A stretch of 64,000 bases of DNA from Stigonema ocellatum SAG 48.90 = DSM 106950 (GTDB taxonomy: Bacteria > Cyanobacteriota > Cyanobacteriia > Cyanobacteriales > Nostocaceae), in the NCBI GenBank assembly GCA_016903675.1, contig JADQBA010000011.1:50917-114916 (forward strand). Direction: 5' to 3'. Of this stretch, positions 25,951 through 35,340 are shown piece after piece (the stretch's first letter is position 1; every line of letters starts with the position of its first letter). Under the pieces are notes generated by a model that saw nothing but the letters and a program-made list of their open reading frames with translations, was not told the DNA's origin and searched no databases. The position numbers and the translations under genes were made by a program.

Positions 25951-26012
25951 ATGGGGAGTGGGGAATGGGGAGTGGGGAGTGGGGGAGGGGGGGAGGGGGG
26001 GAGTGGGGGAGA
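25951..26012. repeat. STRR array upstream of the aminotransferase
   Basis: GGGGAGT/GGGGAAT heptamers followed by GGGGGAG units fill the leader region right before the start codon. Confidence 0.8.
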
Positions 26013-26090
26013 GGGGTGTGCTTTTAAAAACAATGGGTTTATTTATTTGGGTCATTCCCAGAAAGGGCTAATTATTGTTAGCTTAAGAGA

Positions 26091-27689
26091 ATGTTAATTA
26101 ATGCTGAACTCCTACTGCAATACCAACGCTGTAAGCGCCGACCTTTTTTAGATACTTACGGTGACAAAAGCCAGCGAGTTGCTGCCAATGACTTGCTGTT
26201 AAAACTCCAACAGGACAAAATCACTCATGAGGCGAGTGTTATGTCCCACTTCACCTATGAGCAACCAGCTTATCCATGGAGAAACTGGCTTTTAGGGAAG
26301 GCGGCGACTTTAGAGTTGATGCAGCGGGGGGTAGACTGCATTTATCAAGGAGTGCTGCTTGCAAATTACTCTGAAAAATACACGCTGCTGAGCTGTCCGG
26401 ATTTACTCCTGAAACAGCCAGGACAGTCCTGCTTTGGAGATTGGATCTACGTTCCAGCGCTCATTGAATTGGGTAAGCGTCCTAAACAAGAATATCAAGT
26501 TGTAGCAGCGTTTCACGCCCAGGTACTGGCGATGGTGCAGCAAGCCGAGTTGGAAACTGCTTGGCTGTTATTGCGTGGTAAACAGGCGAGTTATTCTGTG
26601 GATCTGCTCAAATGGACACCACAGATGTACCACATTCTGGAGCAATTTATTCAAACTCTGGAAACACAAGTAGCGCCAGAGGTTTTTATTTCCCGTCAGC
26701 GGTGCAGTCTTTGCTCTTGGTACAGTAGTTGTTACGCGATCGCCCAATCTCAACAGCACCTCTCACTGTTACCTGGAGTAACACCCATTCGCTACACTCA
26801 ACTACAAGCACTAAATAAAACCACAGTAGAGTCTGTGGCAAAAACTTGCCCAACTGAACTGGAAAACTTGCCTGGTTTTGATAGCGAAGTAGCCCCCAAG
26901 CTGGTATTACAAGCTCAATCTGTATTGGAAAATCGTCCGCTGTTAATTTACCCCTCTCTCAGGAAGTTTGGTGGTGAAGATACGAAGAACGGCAGTTACC
27001 ATCAAAAGACGGTTTTCCCAATGGGCAGCTACTCGGAATCCTTGGTCGAAACCCATAAGGTGAGTGTCGAAAAGAAGCTGCTTTTGGAACCTGCTATGAG
27101 TCTCCACCAACACAAGACTGCAAATAGCAAGTTCACAGCCCCCATAGAGCTTTACTTTGATATTGAGGCGCAACCAGATTTGGAATTAAATTATCTGTTA
27201 GGGGTTTTGGTTGTTGACAGGCTAGCGAATACAGAAAGGTTTTATTCTTTGCTTGCAGAACGACCAGAAGACGAAGAATTAATTTGGCAGCAATTTCTGG
27301 ATTTAGTTGGGCAGTATCCCCAAGCACCAGTTTATCATTTTTGTGTGTATGAATTTGATACAGTCCAACGACTGGCAAGGCTGTACCGCACTCCATATAG
27401 TTCTGTACAACCTGTCTTGAGTCGGTTTGTAGATGTTTATGAAGAATTAATACGAAGCGTGGTTTTACCAGTGGAGAGTTATGCCTTGAAAGCGATCGCT
27501 CGTTGGTTGGGGTTTCAGTGGCGCGATCCTGAAGCTAGTGGCGCTAAGTGTATTTACTGGTATGACCAGTGGTTAAAGACAGGCGATCGCACCTTGTTAG
27601 ACATTATCCAACGCTATAACGAAGATGACTGCCGCGCTACCCGTAGCGTGAAAGACTGGCTTGTCAATTTTGCTAACAATGGGTATTGA
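26091..27689 (+). CDS. TM0106-family RecB-like nuclease
   Basis: The N-terminal half is a PD-(D/E)xK/RecB-like domain (LLQYQRCKRRPFLDTYGD, PDLLLKQPG, VPALIELGKRP) with a late Cys cluster (CSLCSWYSSC) that could hold an iron-sulfur cluster. The C-terminal half is an RNase H-like 3'-5' exonuclease of the YprB type (IELYFDIEAQPD, VYHFCVYEFDTVQRL, YNEDDCRATRSVKDWL). Between the halves, about residues 285-345 form a polar stretch that looks like an extra insertion. The role of the family in DNA processing is not established. Confidence 0.82.
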   Translation: MLINAELLLQYQRCKRRPFLDTYGDKSQRVAANDLLLKLQQDKITHEASVMSHFTYEQPAYPWRNWLLGKAATLELMQRGVDCIYQGVLLANYSEKYTLLSCPDLLLKQPGQSCFGDWIYVPALIELGKRPKQEYQVVAAFHAQVLAMVQQAELETAWLLLRGKQASYSVDLLKWTPQMYHILEQFIQTLETQVAPEVFISRQRCSLCSWYSSCYAIAQSQQHLSLLPGVTPIRYTQLQALNKTTVESVAKTCPTELENLPGFDSEVAPKLVLQAQSVLENRPLLIYPSLRKFGGEDTKNGSYHQKTVFPMGSYSESLVETHKVSVEKKLLLEPAMSLHQHKTANSKFTAPIELYFDIEAQPDLELNYLLGVLVVDRLANTERFYSLLAERPEDEELIWQQFLDLVGQYPQAPVYHFCVYEFDTVQRLARLYRTPYSSVQPVLSRFVDVYEELIRSVVLPVESYALKAIARWLGFQWRDPEASGAKCIYWYDQWLKTGDRTLLDIIQRYNEDDCRATRSVKDWLVNFANNGY

Positions 27690-28033
27690 TAGATCTCGCA
27701 ACCCTAGGAATAAATTCCTAGGCTAATAGCTGAAGTCGGCTTAAGCCGACTAGAAGTTTCACCGAACTCAAGTCCGTTTCAACGGACTTCAGCTCTTAGC
27801 CACGACTTTGGTTCAGGGCTACGGTATAGAAGGAAAATGAAGATTGCTAATGGCTAAGTGTAAAAACTGACATCTTGCACCTTCGATAGGAGGGTTGGTG
27901 GGCAGTGCCCACCCTACGCAATAATCAGGGTTTTAGGCTGCTTTTTTTGCAACAAGATGATGGTGCAAGATATGAGAAAAGCTATTAGCCATTAACAATT
28001 AGCAACCTTTTTTTAGCAATCACAGAATTCTTG
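27690..28033. repeat. Hairpin-rich intergenic stretch
   Basis: It holds GTCGGCTTAAGCCGAC and AAGTCCGTTTCAACGGACTT palindromes (27735-27795) and a GTGGGCAGTGCCCACCCTACG hairpin (27898-27918) that also occurs inside the 128-bp MITEs at 49454 and 54303. No gene is seen. Confidence 0.65.
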
Positions 28034-29149
28034 ATGTTGCCCAAAATTATTTACTTTTGTATCATCTCAATAGTTATCATCAACTTCTTGTTCACCTATT
28101 TTAGCACAGCCGCTGTTGATATCACTGGAATAGATTTTCTTGGACAAGCCACTTTGCCCAAAGGTTTTTATTTCCAAAAAACTCCTGTTGGTGGATTATC
28201 TGGAATTACTTACGATGCCAAAAATCAAGTTTATTATGTTATATCCGATGACCGCAGTCAAAGAGCTTCCGCTCGCTTTTACACCCTTAAAATTGACTTG
28301 AGCAAAGGCTCACTCAAAAATGGCGATGTTGTACCTGTTGGTGTTACCAAATTGCTCAATAAGAAGGGTAAAACTTTTGGTGTCGGTACCATTGATGCAG
28401 AAGGTATTGCCTTAGCAAACAGGGGTACTGTGTTTATTTCTTCTGAAGGTGATGCTGGGCAATTTATTAATCCTTTTATTAAGCAGTTTTCCCTATCTTC
28501 TGGAAGGGAGATTAGGGAATTACCAATTCCAAATAAAGTTTTACAAAATAAGAATAGTAAGCAGGGAATGCGCAACAATTTAGCTTTTGAGAGTCTTACT
28601 ATTACACCGAGCAAAAAGTATCTCTTCACCGCTACAGAAAATGCGCTCATTCAAGATGGTTCAGAAGCTAAACCAAAAACCAGTAGTCCTTGTCGCATTT
28701 TGCAATATAACCTGCACACAAAAGTTCTAGAAAAAGAGTTTCTGTATGAGACTGAACCAGTTACACCGTTTTTAAATTTTTTTCACGTGTTTGCTAGCGG
28801 GTTATCTGATTTACTTGCTCTCGATAATCAAGGACACTTTCTCAGTATAGAGCGGTCTTTTACTGGCTTAGGATTTTCTATTGCACTGTTTCAGGTTTCC
28901 TTGGAGGGGGCTGATGACATTCACAATATCAATAGCCTTTTGGCAATTGACTCCAAGAAAATTAAACCAGTTCAGAAAAAATTACTATTAGATTTGAAAA
29001 ACCTGAACGTTTTGCTAGACAACATCGAAGGCTTAACTCTTGGTCCCAAGCTACCTGATGGACATCGCTCATTAATTCTTATCAGTGACAATAATTTCAA
29101 TTTTGTTCAACGTACCCAGATACTAGCCTTTAGACTCAGGAGGGAATAG
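28034..29149 (+). CDS. Esterase-like/phytase-like secreted protein
   Basis: The N-terminus has a signal-like segment (IIYFCIISIVIINFLFTYF). The body matches the esterase-like activity of phytase family (a beta-propeller-type domain): GGLSGITYDAKNQVYYVISDD, DAEGIALANRGTVFISSEGD, NLAFESLTITPSKKYLF, LDNIEGLTLGPKLPDGHRSL. The substrate is unknown. The start is ATG 28034. The last codons (RRE, TAG) fall at the beginning of a long STRR array, so the repeat provides the stop. Confidence 0.83.
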   Translation: MLPKIIYFCIISIVIINFLFTYFSTAAVDITGIDFLGQATLPKGFYFQKTPVGGLSGITYDAKNQVYYVISDDRSQRASARFYTLKIDLSKGSLKNGDVVPVGVTKLLNKKGKTFGVGTIDAEGIALANRGTVFISSEGDAGQFINPFIKQFSLSSGREIRELPIPNKVLQNKNSKQGMRNNLAFESLTITPSKKYLFTATENALIQDGSEAKPKTSSPCRILQYNLHTKVLEKEFLYETEPVTPFLNFFHVFASGLSDLLALDNQGHFLSIERSFTGLGFSIALFQVSLEGADDIHNINSLLAIDSKKIKPVQKKLLLDLKNLNVLLDNIEGLTLGPKLPDGHRSLILISDNNFNFVQRTQILAFRLRRE

Positions 29150-29435
29150 GGAGTGGGGAGTGGGGAGTGGGGAGTGGGGGAGTGGGGGAGTGGGGGAGTG
29201 GGGAATGGGGAATGGGGAGTGGGGAATGGGGAGTGGGGAGTGGGGAGTGGGGGAGTGGGGGAGTGGGGGAGTGGGGAATGGGGAGTGGGGAGTGGGGAAT
29301 GGGGAATGGGGAGTGGGGAATGGGGAGTGGGGAATGGGGAGTGGGGAGTGGGGGAGTGGGGGAGTGGGGAATGGGGAGTGGGGAGTGGGGAATGGGGAAT
29401 GGGGAGTGGGGAATGGGGAGTGGGGAATGGGGAGT
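29145..29435. repeat. Long GGGGAGT/GGGGAAT STRR array
   Basis: About 40 heptamers, with some GGGGGAGT octamers, fill roughly 290 bp. All six frames are open because the units lack stops, giving spurious glycine/tryptophan or proline/histidine ORFs. After it, 29436-29732 holds a short C-rich heptamer tract (29660-29702) and no gene. Confidence 0.9.
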
Positions 29436-29732
29436 CGCCAAGGAAGCCAAGGTTTAAGTTCGGTAATTTTGTAGCCGTTCGGGAGTAATATGCAATGTAT
29501 TTACATTGAGCAAACAGTGTATTCACTGACTTGTGATAGTAGTTCAATTAATCCTATATTTTGTTTCAGTGTAATTCCTCATTCACATTCCTGAATCAAC
29601 ATGTTAAAAATTGGTTAAAGGTTCTTGAACATAAATGTTTTGAAGGATGACAATCTCTTTCCCCTACTCCCCACTCCCTACTCCCTACTCCCTACTCCCC
29701 ATTTTTTTAATGATGGAAGACAGAATTTCGAT

Positions 29733-31373
29733 ATGCTAATGCAAAAGACAGAATTAGATGGTTACATTGGAAAGTTTTTGAATAATCGTTATTTGATCAG
29801 AGATTTGATCGGTAAAGGAGGTATGGGTAGGGTATACCTAGCAGAAGACGCTGCTAAAGGTGGTAGGGCAGTTGCAGTGAAAATTCTGTCGCTGAATATA
29901 GTTAATCAGCAAATGTCTCAACGCTTTGCTAGAGAAATTTTTATTGGCGCTCAATTAGGTCGTAAAAGTAAACATATTGTTCGGGTGTTAAGTTACGGCG
30001 TTACTGAGGAAAAAATTCCGTTTTATGTAATGGAATATCTGGAAGGAAAAAATCTTAAAAATGTTATTAAAACACAGTCTTTAACAATATCAAAATTTTT
30101 ATATTTATGTCATCAAATTTGTTTAGGTTTGCAATGCGCTCACCAAGGTGTCAGTCTCAAAGGTGAAATTTATCCGATTATACATCGGGATATTAAGCCA
30201 GAAAATATTTTCATTATTGAAGATTCCAACAAAGGAGAGATTGTCAAGATTTTGGATTTTGGCATTGCTAAGTTTTTAACAGAGCGTTCTGGAATGACGG
30301 TAACTGACTCTTTTATCGGTAGTCTACCTTATTCTTCTCCCGAACATATGGAAGGACGCAAGTTACTAGATGTACGCTCTGATATTTACAGTTTGGGAGT
30401 GTTGATGTTTGAGATGCTAACAGGTAAACATCCGTTCCATACAAAATCTAATTCTTTTGGTAGTTGGTATCAGGCTCATCGCTTTCAAACTCCACCTAGA
30501 TTGGAGGAAGCTATTCGTAAGGAAAAAATACCGCAGGAATTAAAAAAATTAGTAATGAGTTGTTTGGCGAAGGACGTAAATTCTCGACCTCAAAACGTTA
30601 ATTTAATATTACAAAATTTAGAAAATATTCAGCGGAAATTAGATGATGCTACCACAAATAGTAGCAACATAGTTGAAACCCAATCTTTGATGCAATTAAT
30701 ACCATTAACATCTTTTTCTGAAAAAACTTGCTTGCAAAAAACTTGGCCTGCAAACAAGCCCATTGAACTGATTTGTTTTCCGCATTTGCTACGTATTCCT
30801 CAAGGGGTTATACCAACTTTTTGGGCAATGCTACCCAAAGAAGAAATAGCAAAATTTTTAGATAAAAACAATACTACTGAATTTATTTACAACATGGATT
30901 TGTATCCTCTGCTTGTGTGGATAACAGTGTTGTGTGATGCCAAGTTTGAGATGACACGCTGGCTATCTTATTTTTTAGATATGAAAGATTCTAGAGGGCA
31001 CAAAATAGCACAAGTTTTAGCAGATACTGGCTACTATCATCTACTTTTTTTTGCATTAGAAGAACCGACTCGTTGCGCTCATGTAATGACTTTAGCGCTC
31101 ACTGCTAATCAACGTCAAGAACTGATAAATTGGTTGGATATTAGTCAAAAAACAACTCCTACTATTTCAATTGACGAAAGCAAATCTTTTTTAAAATTGC
31201 GGTACGAAAAGATTAAACCACACATACTGCAAAAGCTAGTAGGAAATCAGAAAATCAGGAAAATAGGTGTAAAAGGTTGGCTATCTAAACTATTTAATAG
31301 GGTTTTAAACTGCTTCTCCCATCCTTTAAAGTCGGCAGGAGAAATTAGCAGCGGAGGTTATCACAGTGAATAA
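29733..31373 (+). CDS. Serine/threonine protein kinase with unrecognised C-terminal domain (first of tandem pair)
   Basis: The N-terminal kinase domain is complete: P-loop GKGGMGRVYLAED, VAVKIL lysine, catalytic IIHRDIKPENIF, DFGIA, SSPEH, and RSDIYSLGVLMFEML. After residue about 310 comes a domain of about 200 residues shared with the next protein: KTWPANKPIELICFPHLL, YPLLVWITVL, LSYFLDMKDSRGHKIAQVL, LFFALEEP, QRQELINWL. I do not recognise this domain. The start is ATG 29733 (or 29739); upstream codons are STRR-derived. The end overlaps the next start by 8 bp. Confidence 0.87.
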   Translation: MLMQKTELDGYIGKFLNNRYLIRDLIGKGGMGRVYLAEDAAKGGRAVAVKILSLNIVNQQMSQRFAREIFIGAQLGRKSKHIVRVLSYGVTEEKIPFYVMEYLEGKNLKNVIKTQSLTISKFLYLCHQICLGLQCAHQGVSLKGEIYPIIHRDIKPENIFIIEDSNKGEIVKILDFGIAKFLTERSGMTVTDSFIGSLPYSSPEHMEGRKLLDVRSDIYSLGVLMFEMLTGKHPFHTKSNSFGSWYQAHRFQTPPRLEEAIRKEKIPQELKKLVMSCLAKDVNSRPQNVNLILQNLENIQRKLDDATTNSSNIVETQSLMQLIPLTSFSEKTCLQKTWPANKPIELICFPHLLRIPQGVIPTFWAMLPKEEIAKFLDKNNTTEFIYNMDLYPLLVWITVLCDAKFEMTRWLSYFLDMKDSRGHKIAQVLADTGYYHLLFFALEEPTRCAHVMTLALTANQRQELINWLDISQKTTPTISIDESKSFLKLRYEKIKPHILQKLVGNQKIRKIGVKGWLSKLFNRVLNCFSHPLKSAGEISSGGYHSE

Positions 31374-32994
31374 AAGCACATTATTGGCGTCTTCATCCAA
31401 TAGAAGGTTGCTTGCCAATCGTTATCACCTGAAGCGGTTAATTGGCAGGGGTGGCATGGGTGAGGTTTTTTTAGCAGATGATGTCTTGCTAGGGGGAATA
31501 CCAGTTGCCATAAAGTTCCTGTCTCAGATTGTTTCAAAGCCGTCCCTTCAGGATGACTTTGCCCGTGAAGCTCGTATTTGTGCAGCGTTAAGTCAAAAAA
31601 GCTTGCATATTGTGCGGGTGACAGATTACGGTGTGAGTGAGCAGGGCAAACCCTTCTATGTGATGGAATATCTTTGCGGGAAGAGTTTAAAAGAGTTAAT
31701 TCCTATACCTTTGCCAAGGTTTCTTAGCCTTTGCCGGCAGATTTGTTTGGGCTTGCAATGCGCCCATCAAGGTATGAAGATTAACGGTAAAATTTATCCA
31801 CTTGTGCATAAAGATATCAAACCAGCTAATATATTAGTTGTCCCAGATCCGATATTAGGTCAATTAGCGAAAATTCTAGATTTTGGTATTGCTCAATTTT
31901 TAGATTATTCAGTAACAGTTGACATGAACAGCAGGTTTAATGGGACTTTGCCCTATTGTTCCCCTGAACAACTAGAGGGTGATGAATTAGATAGTCGCTC
32001 TGATATTTATAGTCTAGGGGTGACGATGTTTGAGATGCTCACAGGTCAAAAACCCTGGCAACCAGAAACAGAATTGTTCGGTGCTTGGTATAAAGCGCAT
32101 CACTTTGAACCACCATTCGCTTTCGCAGATGTTAATCCCAATCTCAGACTACCGAAGGAGCTAAATAATTTAATCATGTCTTGTCTTGCTAAAGCAGCAA
32201 GCGATCGCCCCCAAAATCTCGCTGAAGTCCTTCAAGTCTTGGAAAGTTTAAATGTAGGGGGAGCAGGGGGAGCAGGGGGAGCAGGGGGAGCGGGGGGAGC
32301 AGGGGGAGCGGGGGGAGCAGGGGGAGCAGGGGGAGCAGGGGGAGCAGGGGGAGCGGGAGAGATCTTGATCAGGGGAGATCTTAAGCTCTTAAGCAGAGGA
32401 GAAGAAAATTCAGCCCCTGCGCTTCTGGACCTCTCCACTCCCTCATCTCCCCATCTGGAAAAAGTTTGTCAAAAACTTGCGTGGCCAGAAGACAAACCTA
32501 TTCGGGAAATTGTTTTTCCCCGGTTGCTCAACACAAAACTTGGCGAGAGAGCTGCACTGTGGTTGATGATGTCCCGAAAACAGATAGAAGGCTATGCACT
32601 TTCTATCCGTTACAACCAGTTTATATTTGTCACATCTCCCTACCCAATGCTGCTGTGGGTGACTTTACTCTACAATCGCAAATTAGGTCCTAAGTGGCTA
32701 CCTTGCTATCTGGACATGCAGAATCCCGAAAACCATAAACTTGTGTGTTCATTGGCTGAAAATGAACGCTACCCCTTAATTTTGTTTACTCTGGAAGCAC
32801 CGCATTCCTGTGTCAACGTTATGAGTAGTCGTATTAATCCACATCAGCGGCAGATGTTGAAAGCCTGGGTAGAACAGAGTAAGAACCTACCACCCTCGAA
32901 TGCGTTCCAGTTGAGCAAGAACCTATTAAAGCAGCAATATAAACAAATCCAATCCCAGATACTACAGCATTTGGTATCAACGCCAACTAGATAA
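31366..32994 (+). CDS. Serine/threonine protein kinase with the same C-terminal domain (second of tandem pair)
   Basis: Kinase motifs are GRGGMGEVFLADD, VAIKFL, LVHKDIKPANIL, DFGIA and RSDIYSLGVTMFEML. The catalytic loop reads HKD rather than HRD, so it is a non-RD kinase. A glycine-alanine-glycine tract (about residues 297-331) encoded by 9-bp repeats links the kinase to the C-terminal domain (LAWPEDKPIREIVFPRLL, YPMLLWVTLLY, LPCYLDMQNPENHKLV, LILFTLEAP). The start is GTG 31366 with GGAGG 9 bp upstream, overlapping the first kinase gene. Both probably act in one signalling unit. Confidence 0.87.
   Translation: MNKSTLLASSSNRRLLANRYHLKRLIGRGGMGEVFLADDVLLGGIPVAIKFLSQIVSKPSLQDDFAREARICAALSQKSLHIVRVTDYGVSEQGKPFYVMEYLCGKSLKELIPIPLPRFLSLCRQICLGLQCAHQGMKINGKIYPLVHKDIKPANILVVPDPILGQLAKILDFGIAQFLDYSVTVDMNSRFNGTLPYCSPEQLEGDELDSRSDIYSLGVTMFEMLTGQKPWQPETELFGAWYKAHHFEPPFAFADVNPNLRLPKELNNLIMSCLAKAASDRPQNLAEVLQVLESLNVGGAGGAGGAGGAGGAGGAGGAGGAGGAGGAGGAGEILIRGDLKLLSRGEENSAPALLDLSTPSSPHLEKVCQKLAWPEDKPIREIVFPRLLNTKLGERAALWLMMSRKQIEGYALSIRYNQFIFVTSPYPMLLWVTLLYNRKLGPKWLPCYLDMQNPENHKLVCSLAENERYPLILFTLEAPHSCVNVMSSRINPHQRQMLKAWVEQSKNLPPSNAFQLSKNLLKQQYKQIQSQILQHLVSTPTR
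32256..32357 (+). repeat. 9-bp GGGGGAGCA repeats inside the second kinase gene
   Basis: About eleven in-frame units encode Gly-Ala-Gly triplets between kinase and C-terminal domain; a few units carry A-to-G changes. Confidence 0.88.
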
Positions 32995-33013
32995 CTCTCA
33001 AGAAACACTCTTG

Positions 33014-33122
33014 AGTGGGGAGTGGGGAGTGGGGAGTGGGGAGTGGGGAGTGGGGAGTGGGGAGTGGCCTTGTCCCCCTTGTCCCCCTTGTCTCCCTTGT
33101 CCTCCTTGTCCTCCTTGTCCCC
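33014..33122. repeat. STRR heptamers plus CTTGTCCCC 9-mers
   Basis: About seven GGGGAGT units are followed by about six CCTTGTCCC-type 9-mers. The 9-mer is the inverse of the unit inserted in chlD, so this is the intergenic counterpart of that insertion. Confidence 0.85.
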
Positions 33123-33160
33123 CTGCTTCATCCTCATACATGAATGTAGTTACTCTGCGC

Positions 33161-34663
33161 CTATGACTTTAGGTCAAAAATTTTTAAGTCCTCTGCTGTA
33201 ATGAGGGAGATTGCAGAATTATCTATCTCCTTGAAGGAATTAGCGATACGGTTTGCTTGTTGTTCAATACTGCGCTCGAAAACAGTACGAGCAAATCGCC
33301 CGTTACCAAAACTTTTGTTACGTTTTGCATATGCCGTTTCAAAAATTTTTTGCAGCGCGATGCGTGCTGAAATATCCATCGTGTATCCGTGGTCACAACA
33401 GAATTTTCCAAAAATCAAAACTAGTTCTGTTGGTGTGTAGTGATCAAAGTAAAACAATCGGCTAAAGCGAGATTGCAAACCCGGATTTGACGCGATGAAA
33501 TACTCCATTTCCTCTGGGTAGCCCGCCACAATGACAGCCAGTTGATTGCGGTGATCCTCCATGCGTTTGAGCAAGGCTTGCACTGCTTCATGACCGAAAT
33601 CGTTGGATGCGCCATCTTTTGGGACAAGGGAGTAGGCTTCGTCAATAAAGAGTACACCTTCTAGCGCTTGGTTGACTGCATCGGCTACACGCAGCGCTGT
33701 TTGTCCAATGTAACCACCAACAATTCCGGCGCGATCTGTTTCCACCACATGTCCATGCTGGAGACAACCCAGTTGTTTGTACAGGCGACCCACCAATCGC
33801 GCAATAGTGGTCTTGCCAGTGCCTGGTGGACCGTACAGGACGAGGTGCAGTGAGGTGTCCACCGTCTTGAGTCCTCGCGCCTTCCGTTCAGTCTGCACAT
33901 GAATAAAGTTTGCCAAGGAGAAAAGTTGCTGCTTGGTGTGATTGAGTCCAACCAACGCCTTCAAATCGGCGAAAACTTTCTCAAGGGAGTCATCACGGGG
34001 TGGCTCATGCTGAAAAAAGGATGCTTTTGTGGCATCAGACTGATGGGAGCTAGCGTCGGTGCCATCGGCACTAATGATCAAGCTATGCACCTTGATTTTG
34101 ATTTTGTCGTAGATTATAAAGCCAAACTTTTGAGCGCTTATCGGCATCAGCGTATCTGCTGGGAGTTTTTCAAAAAGCAGACTGTTGATGTAAAACTCCA
34201 CAATATCCCCATCCCGTCGAATCTCAAGCACATTTACGGTGTTAAGGCAACGAATTCCATCGCAGCGTTTCCAGGCAACATATATTTTGGAATAGCCGTT
34301 CTCGTACTTGGAAATTTGGTAGTACCCAGTATCGGAAATGACAAATTCAAAGAAGTTCCTGCTATCTGAAAGCCCCCAGACGAAACCATATCCATGATTC
34401 GATACACCAGCGATTTTTTCCAGCACAACATGAATGCGAAATTCTTTTTTGTCATAGAAGAAATCCGCAGATTGCCACGTTAGCCACGAGCAGTTGCCTG
34501 ATCGTTTGTGTTCAAATATATAGTGGTTTCCTTGTAGGCAGAGGGTGTATTCCTCAGAATCCTTCGTAAGCCATTTGTGGCGATTGTCTTGAAAGTGTTC
34601 CTCAAAAATCAACATAGCTAGTGGTCTGTCAAGAAATAATTGACGGATAGAGGCGTCCGCCAT
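33161..34663 (-). CDS. CbxX/CfxQ-type AAA+ ATPase with N-terminal lectin-like domain
   Basis: Residues about 1-200 form a beta-sandwich similar to concanavalin/DUF1080-like domains (EHFQDNRHKW, HGYGFVWGLSDSRNFFEFVI, GDIVEFYINSLLFEKLP). Residues about 230-500 are an AAA+ ATPase: Walker A LYGPPGTGKTTIARLVGR, ETDRAGIVGGYIGQTALRV, Walker B VLFIDEAYSLVP, sensor VAGYPEEMEYF, FSRLFYFDHY, and NGRFARTVFERSIEQQ, all hallmarks of the CbxX/CfxQ (Rubisco activase-like, SpoVK) family. The N-terminal part may choose a sugar-bearing or protein target. It is convergent with the tandem kinases. Confidence 0.85.
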   Translation of the reverse strand: MADASIRQLFLDRPLAMLIFEEHFQDNRHKWLTKDSEEYTLCLQGNHYIFEHKRSGNCSWLTWQSADFFYDKKEFRIHVVLEKIAGVSNHGYGFVWGLSDSRNFFEFVISDTGYYQISKYENGYSKIYVAWKRCDGIRCLNTVNVLEIRRDGDIVEFYINSLLFEKLPADTLMPISAQKFGFIIYDKIKIKVHSLIISADGTDASSHQSDATKASFFQHEPPRDDSLEKVFADLKALVGLNHTKQQLFSLANFIHVQTERKARGLKTVDTSLHLVLYGPPGTGKTTIARLVGRLYKQLGCLQHGHVVETDRAGIVGGYIGQTALRVADAVNQALEGVLFIDEAYSLVPKDGASNDFGHEAVQALLKRMEDHRNQLAVIVAGYPEEMEYFIASNPGLQSRFSRLFYFDHYTPTELVLIFGKFCCDHGYTMDISARIALQKIFETAYAKRNKSFGNGRFARTVFERSIEQQANRIANSFKEIDNSAISLITAEDLKIFDLKS

Positions 34664-34735
34664 TTTTGAAACCCCTGATTTTAATTATGGGGTTCCCACT
34701 CAGCCACCCCCTACCCCCTACACCCTTTTCATTGT

Positions 34736-35044
34736 GCCGCCTTTTCTGATGAAGGAGGCAGTAGTTTCACCGTCACCGGACGCGGCGGTTTACCCCCCAG
34801 TCCCGATGAACCCCTCACGAGTGATGTAGTTTGGACAGATACTCGAATTCCAGCTACCACATCACAGCAGCATAGCTCAAAGAAACCCGCAGTAAAACCA
34901 CGGTCTAAACCAAAAGCTGAACCCGTGGCAATTGTACCCGCTACTGGGTGGGTGTTCAATGGTAAGGGTGAAGTAACGCTGATTTCCAATGCGTCCAGTA
35001 CCAATAATTTGGGGACTACTCCTGCTACCTGCCCTACAAAATGA
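34736..35044 (+). pseudogene. C-terminal remnant of a filamentous-haemagglutinin-like (two-partner secretion) exoprotein
   Basis: The open frame has no start. It reads FTVTGRGGLPPSPDEPLTSD near its N-end and AIVPATGWVFNGKGEVTLIS near its C-end, which is the typical tail of cyanobacterial haemagglutination-activity proteins. The upstream thousands of bases of such a gene are absent. The break lies next to a repeat (CCCTGATTTTAATTATGGGG, then CCTACACCC units) that also occurs near 20080-20145. Confidence 0.68.
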
Positions 35045-35340
35045 AACAGTACTCCAATTGTGGAGGCGATCGCACTCAAATTGGTAGTCCATACTCGTTC
35101 CTCATCAGTTGTCGGGATCTGACATTTCCTGCTAAACTCGAGCATTCTTGACGCTCGAAGAAGTGCAGGCGTGATTCCCTGGCGACATCTTATCTCGTTA
35201 AGTTAAACTACACAAGCAGGTGGGGAGATGCTCACCTGGCACTTAATTAGTCATAAGGAGAAAAAGTGCGTAGATACTGGTTTCGCTCGCTCGCATATAC
35301 GACGTGAAGCCTATACGAACTTTTTCAAAACCCACAATCG

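Noticed and set aside
29153..29547. Several overlapping long frames on both strands rich in Gly-Trp-Glu or Pro-His-Ser
   Set aside because: They are translations of GGGGAGT/GGGGAAT heptamers, which have no stop in any frame; there is no start signal or domain.
34729..35145. 138-codon minus-strand frame
   Set aside because: Shadow of the plus-strand haemagglutinin tail, which has recognisable family sequence.
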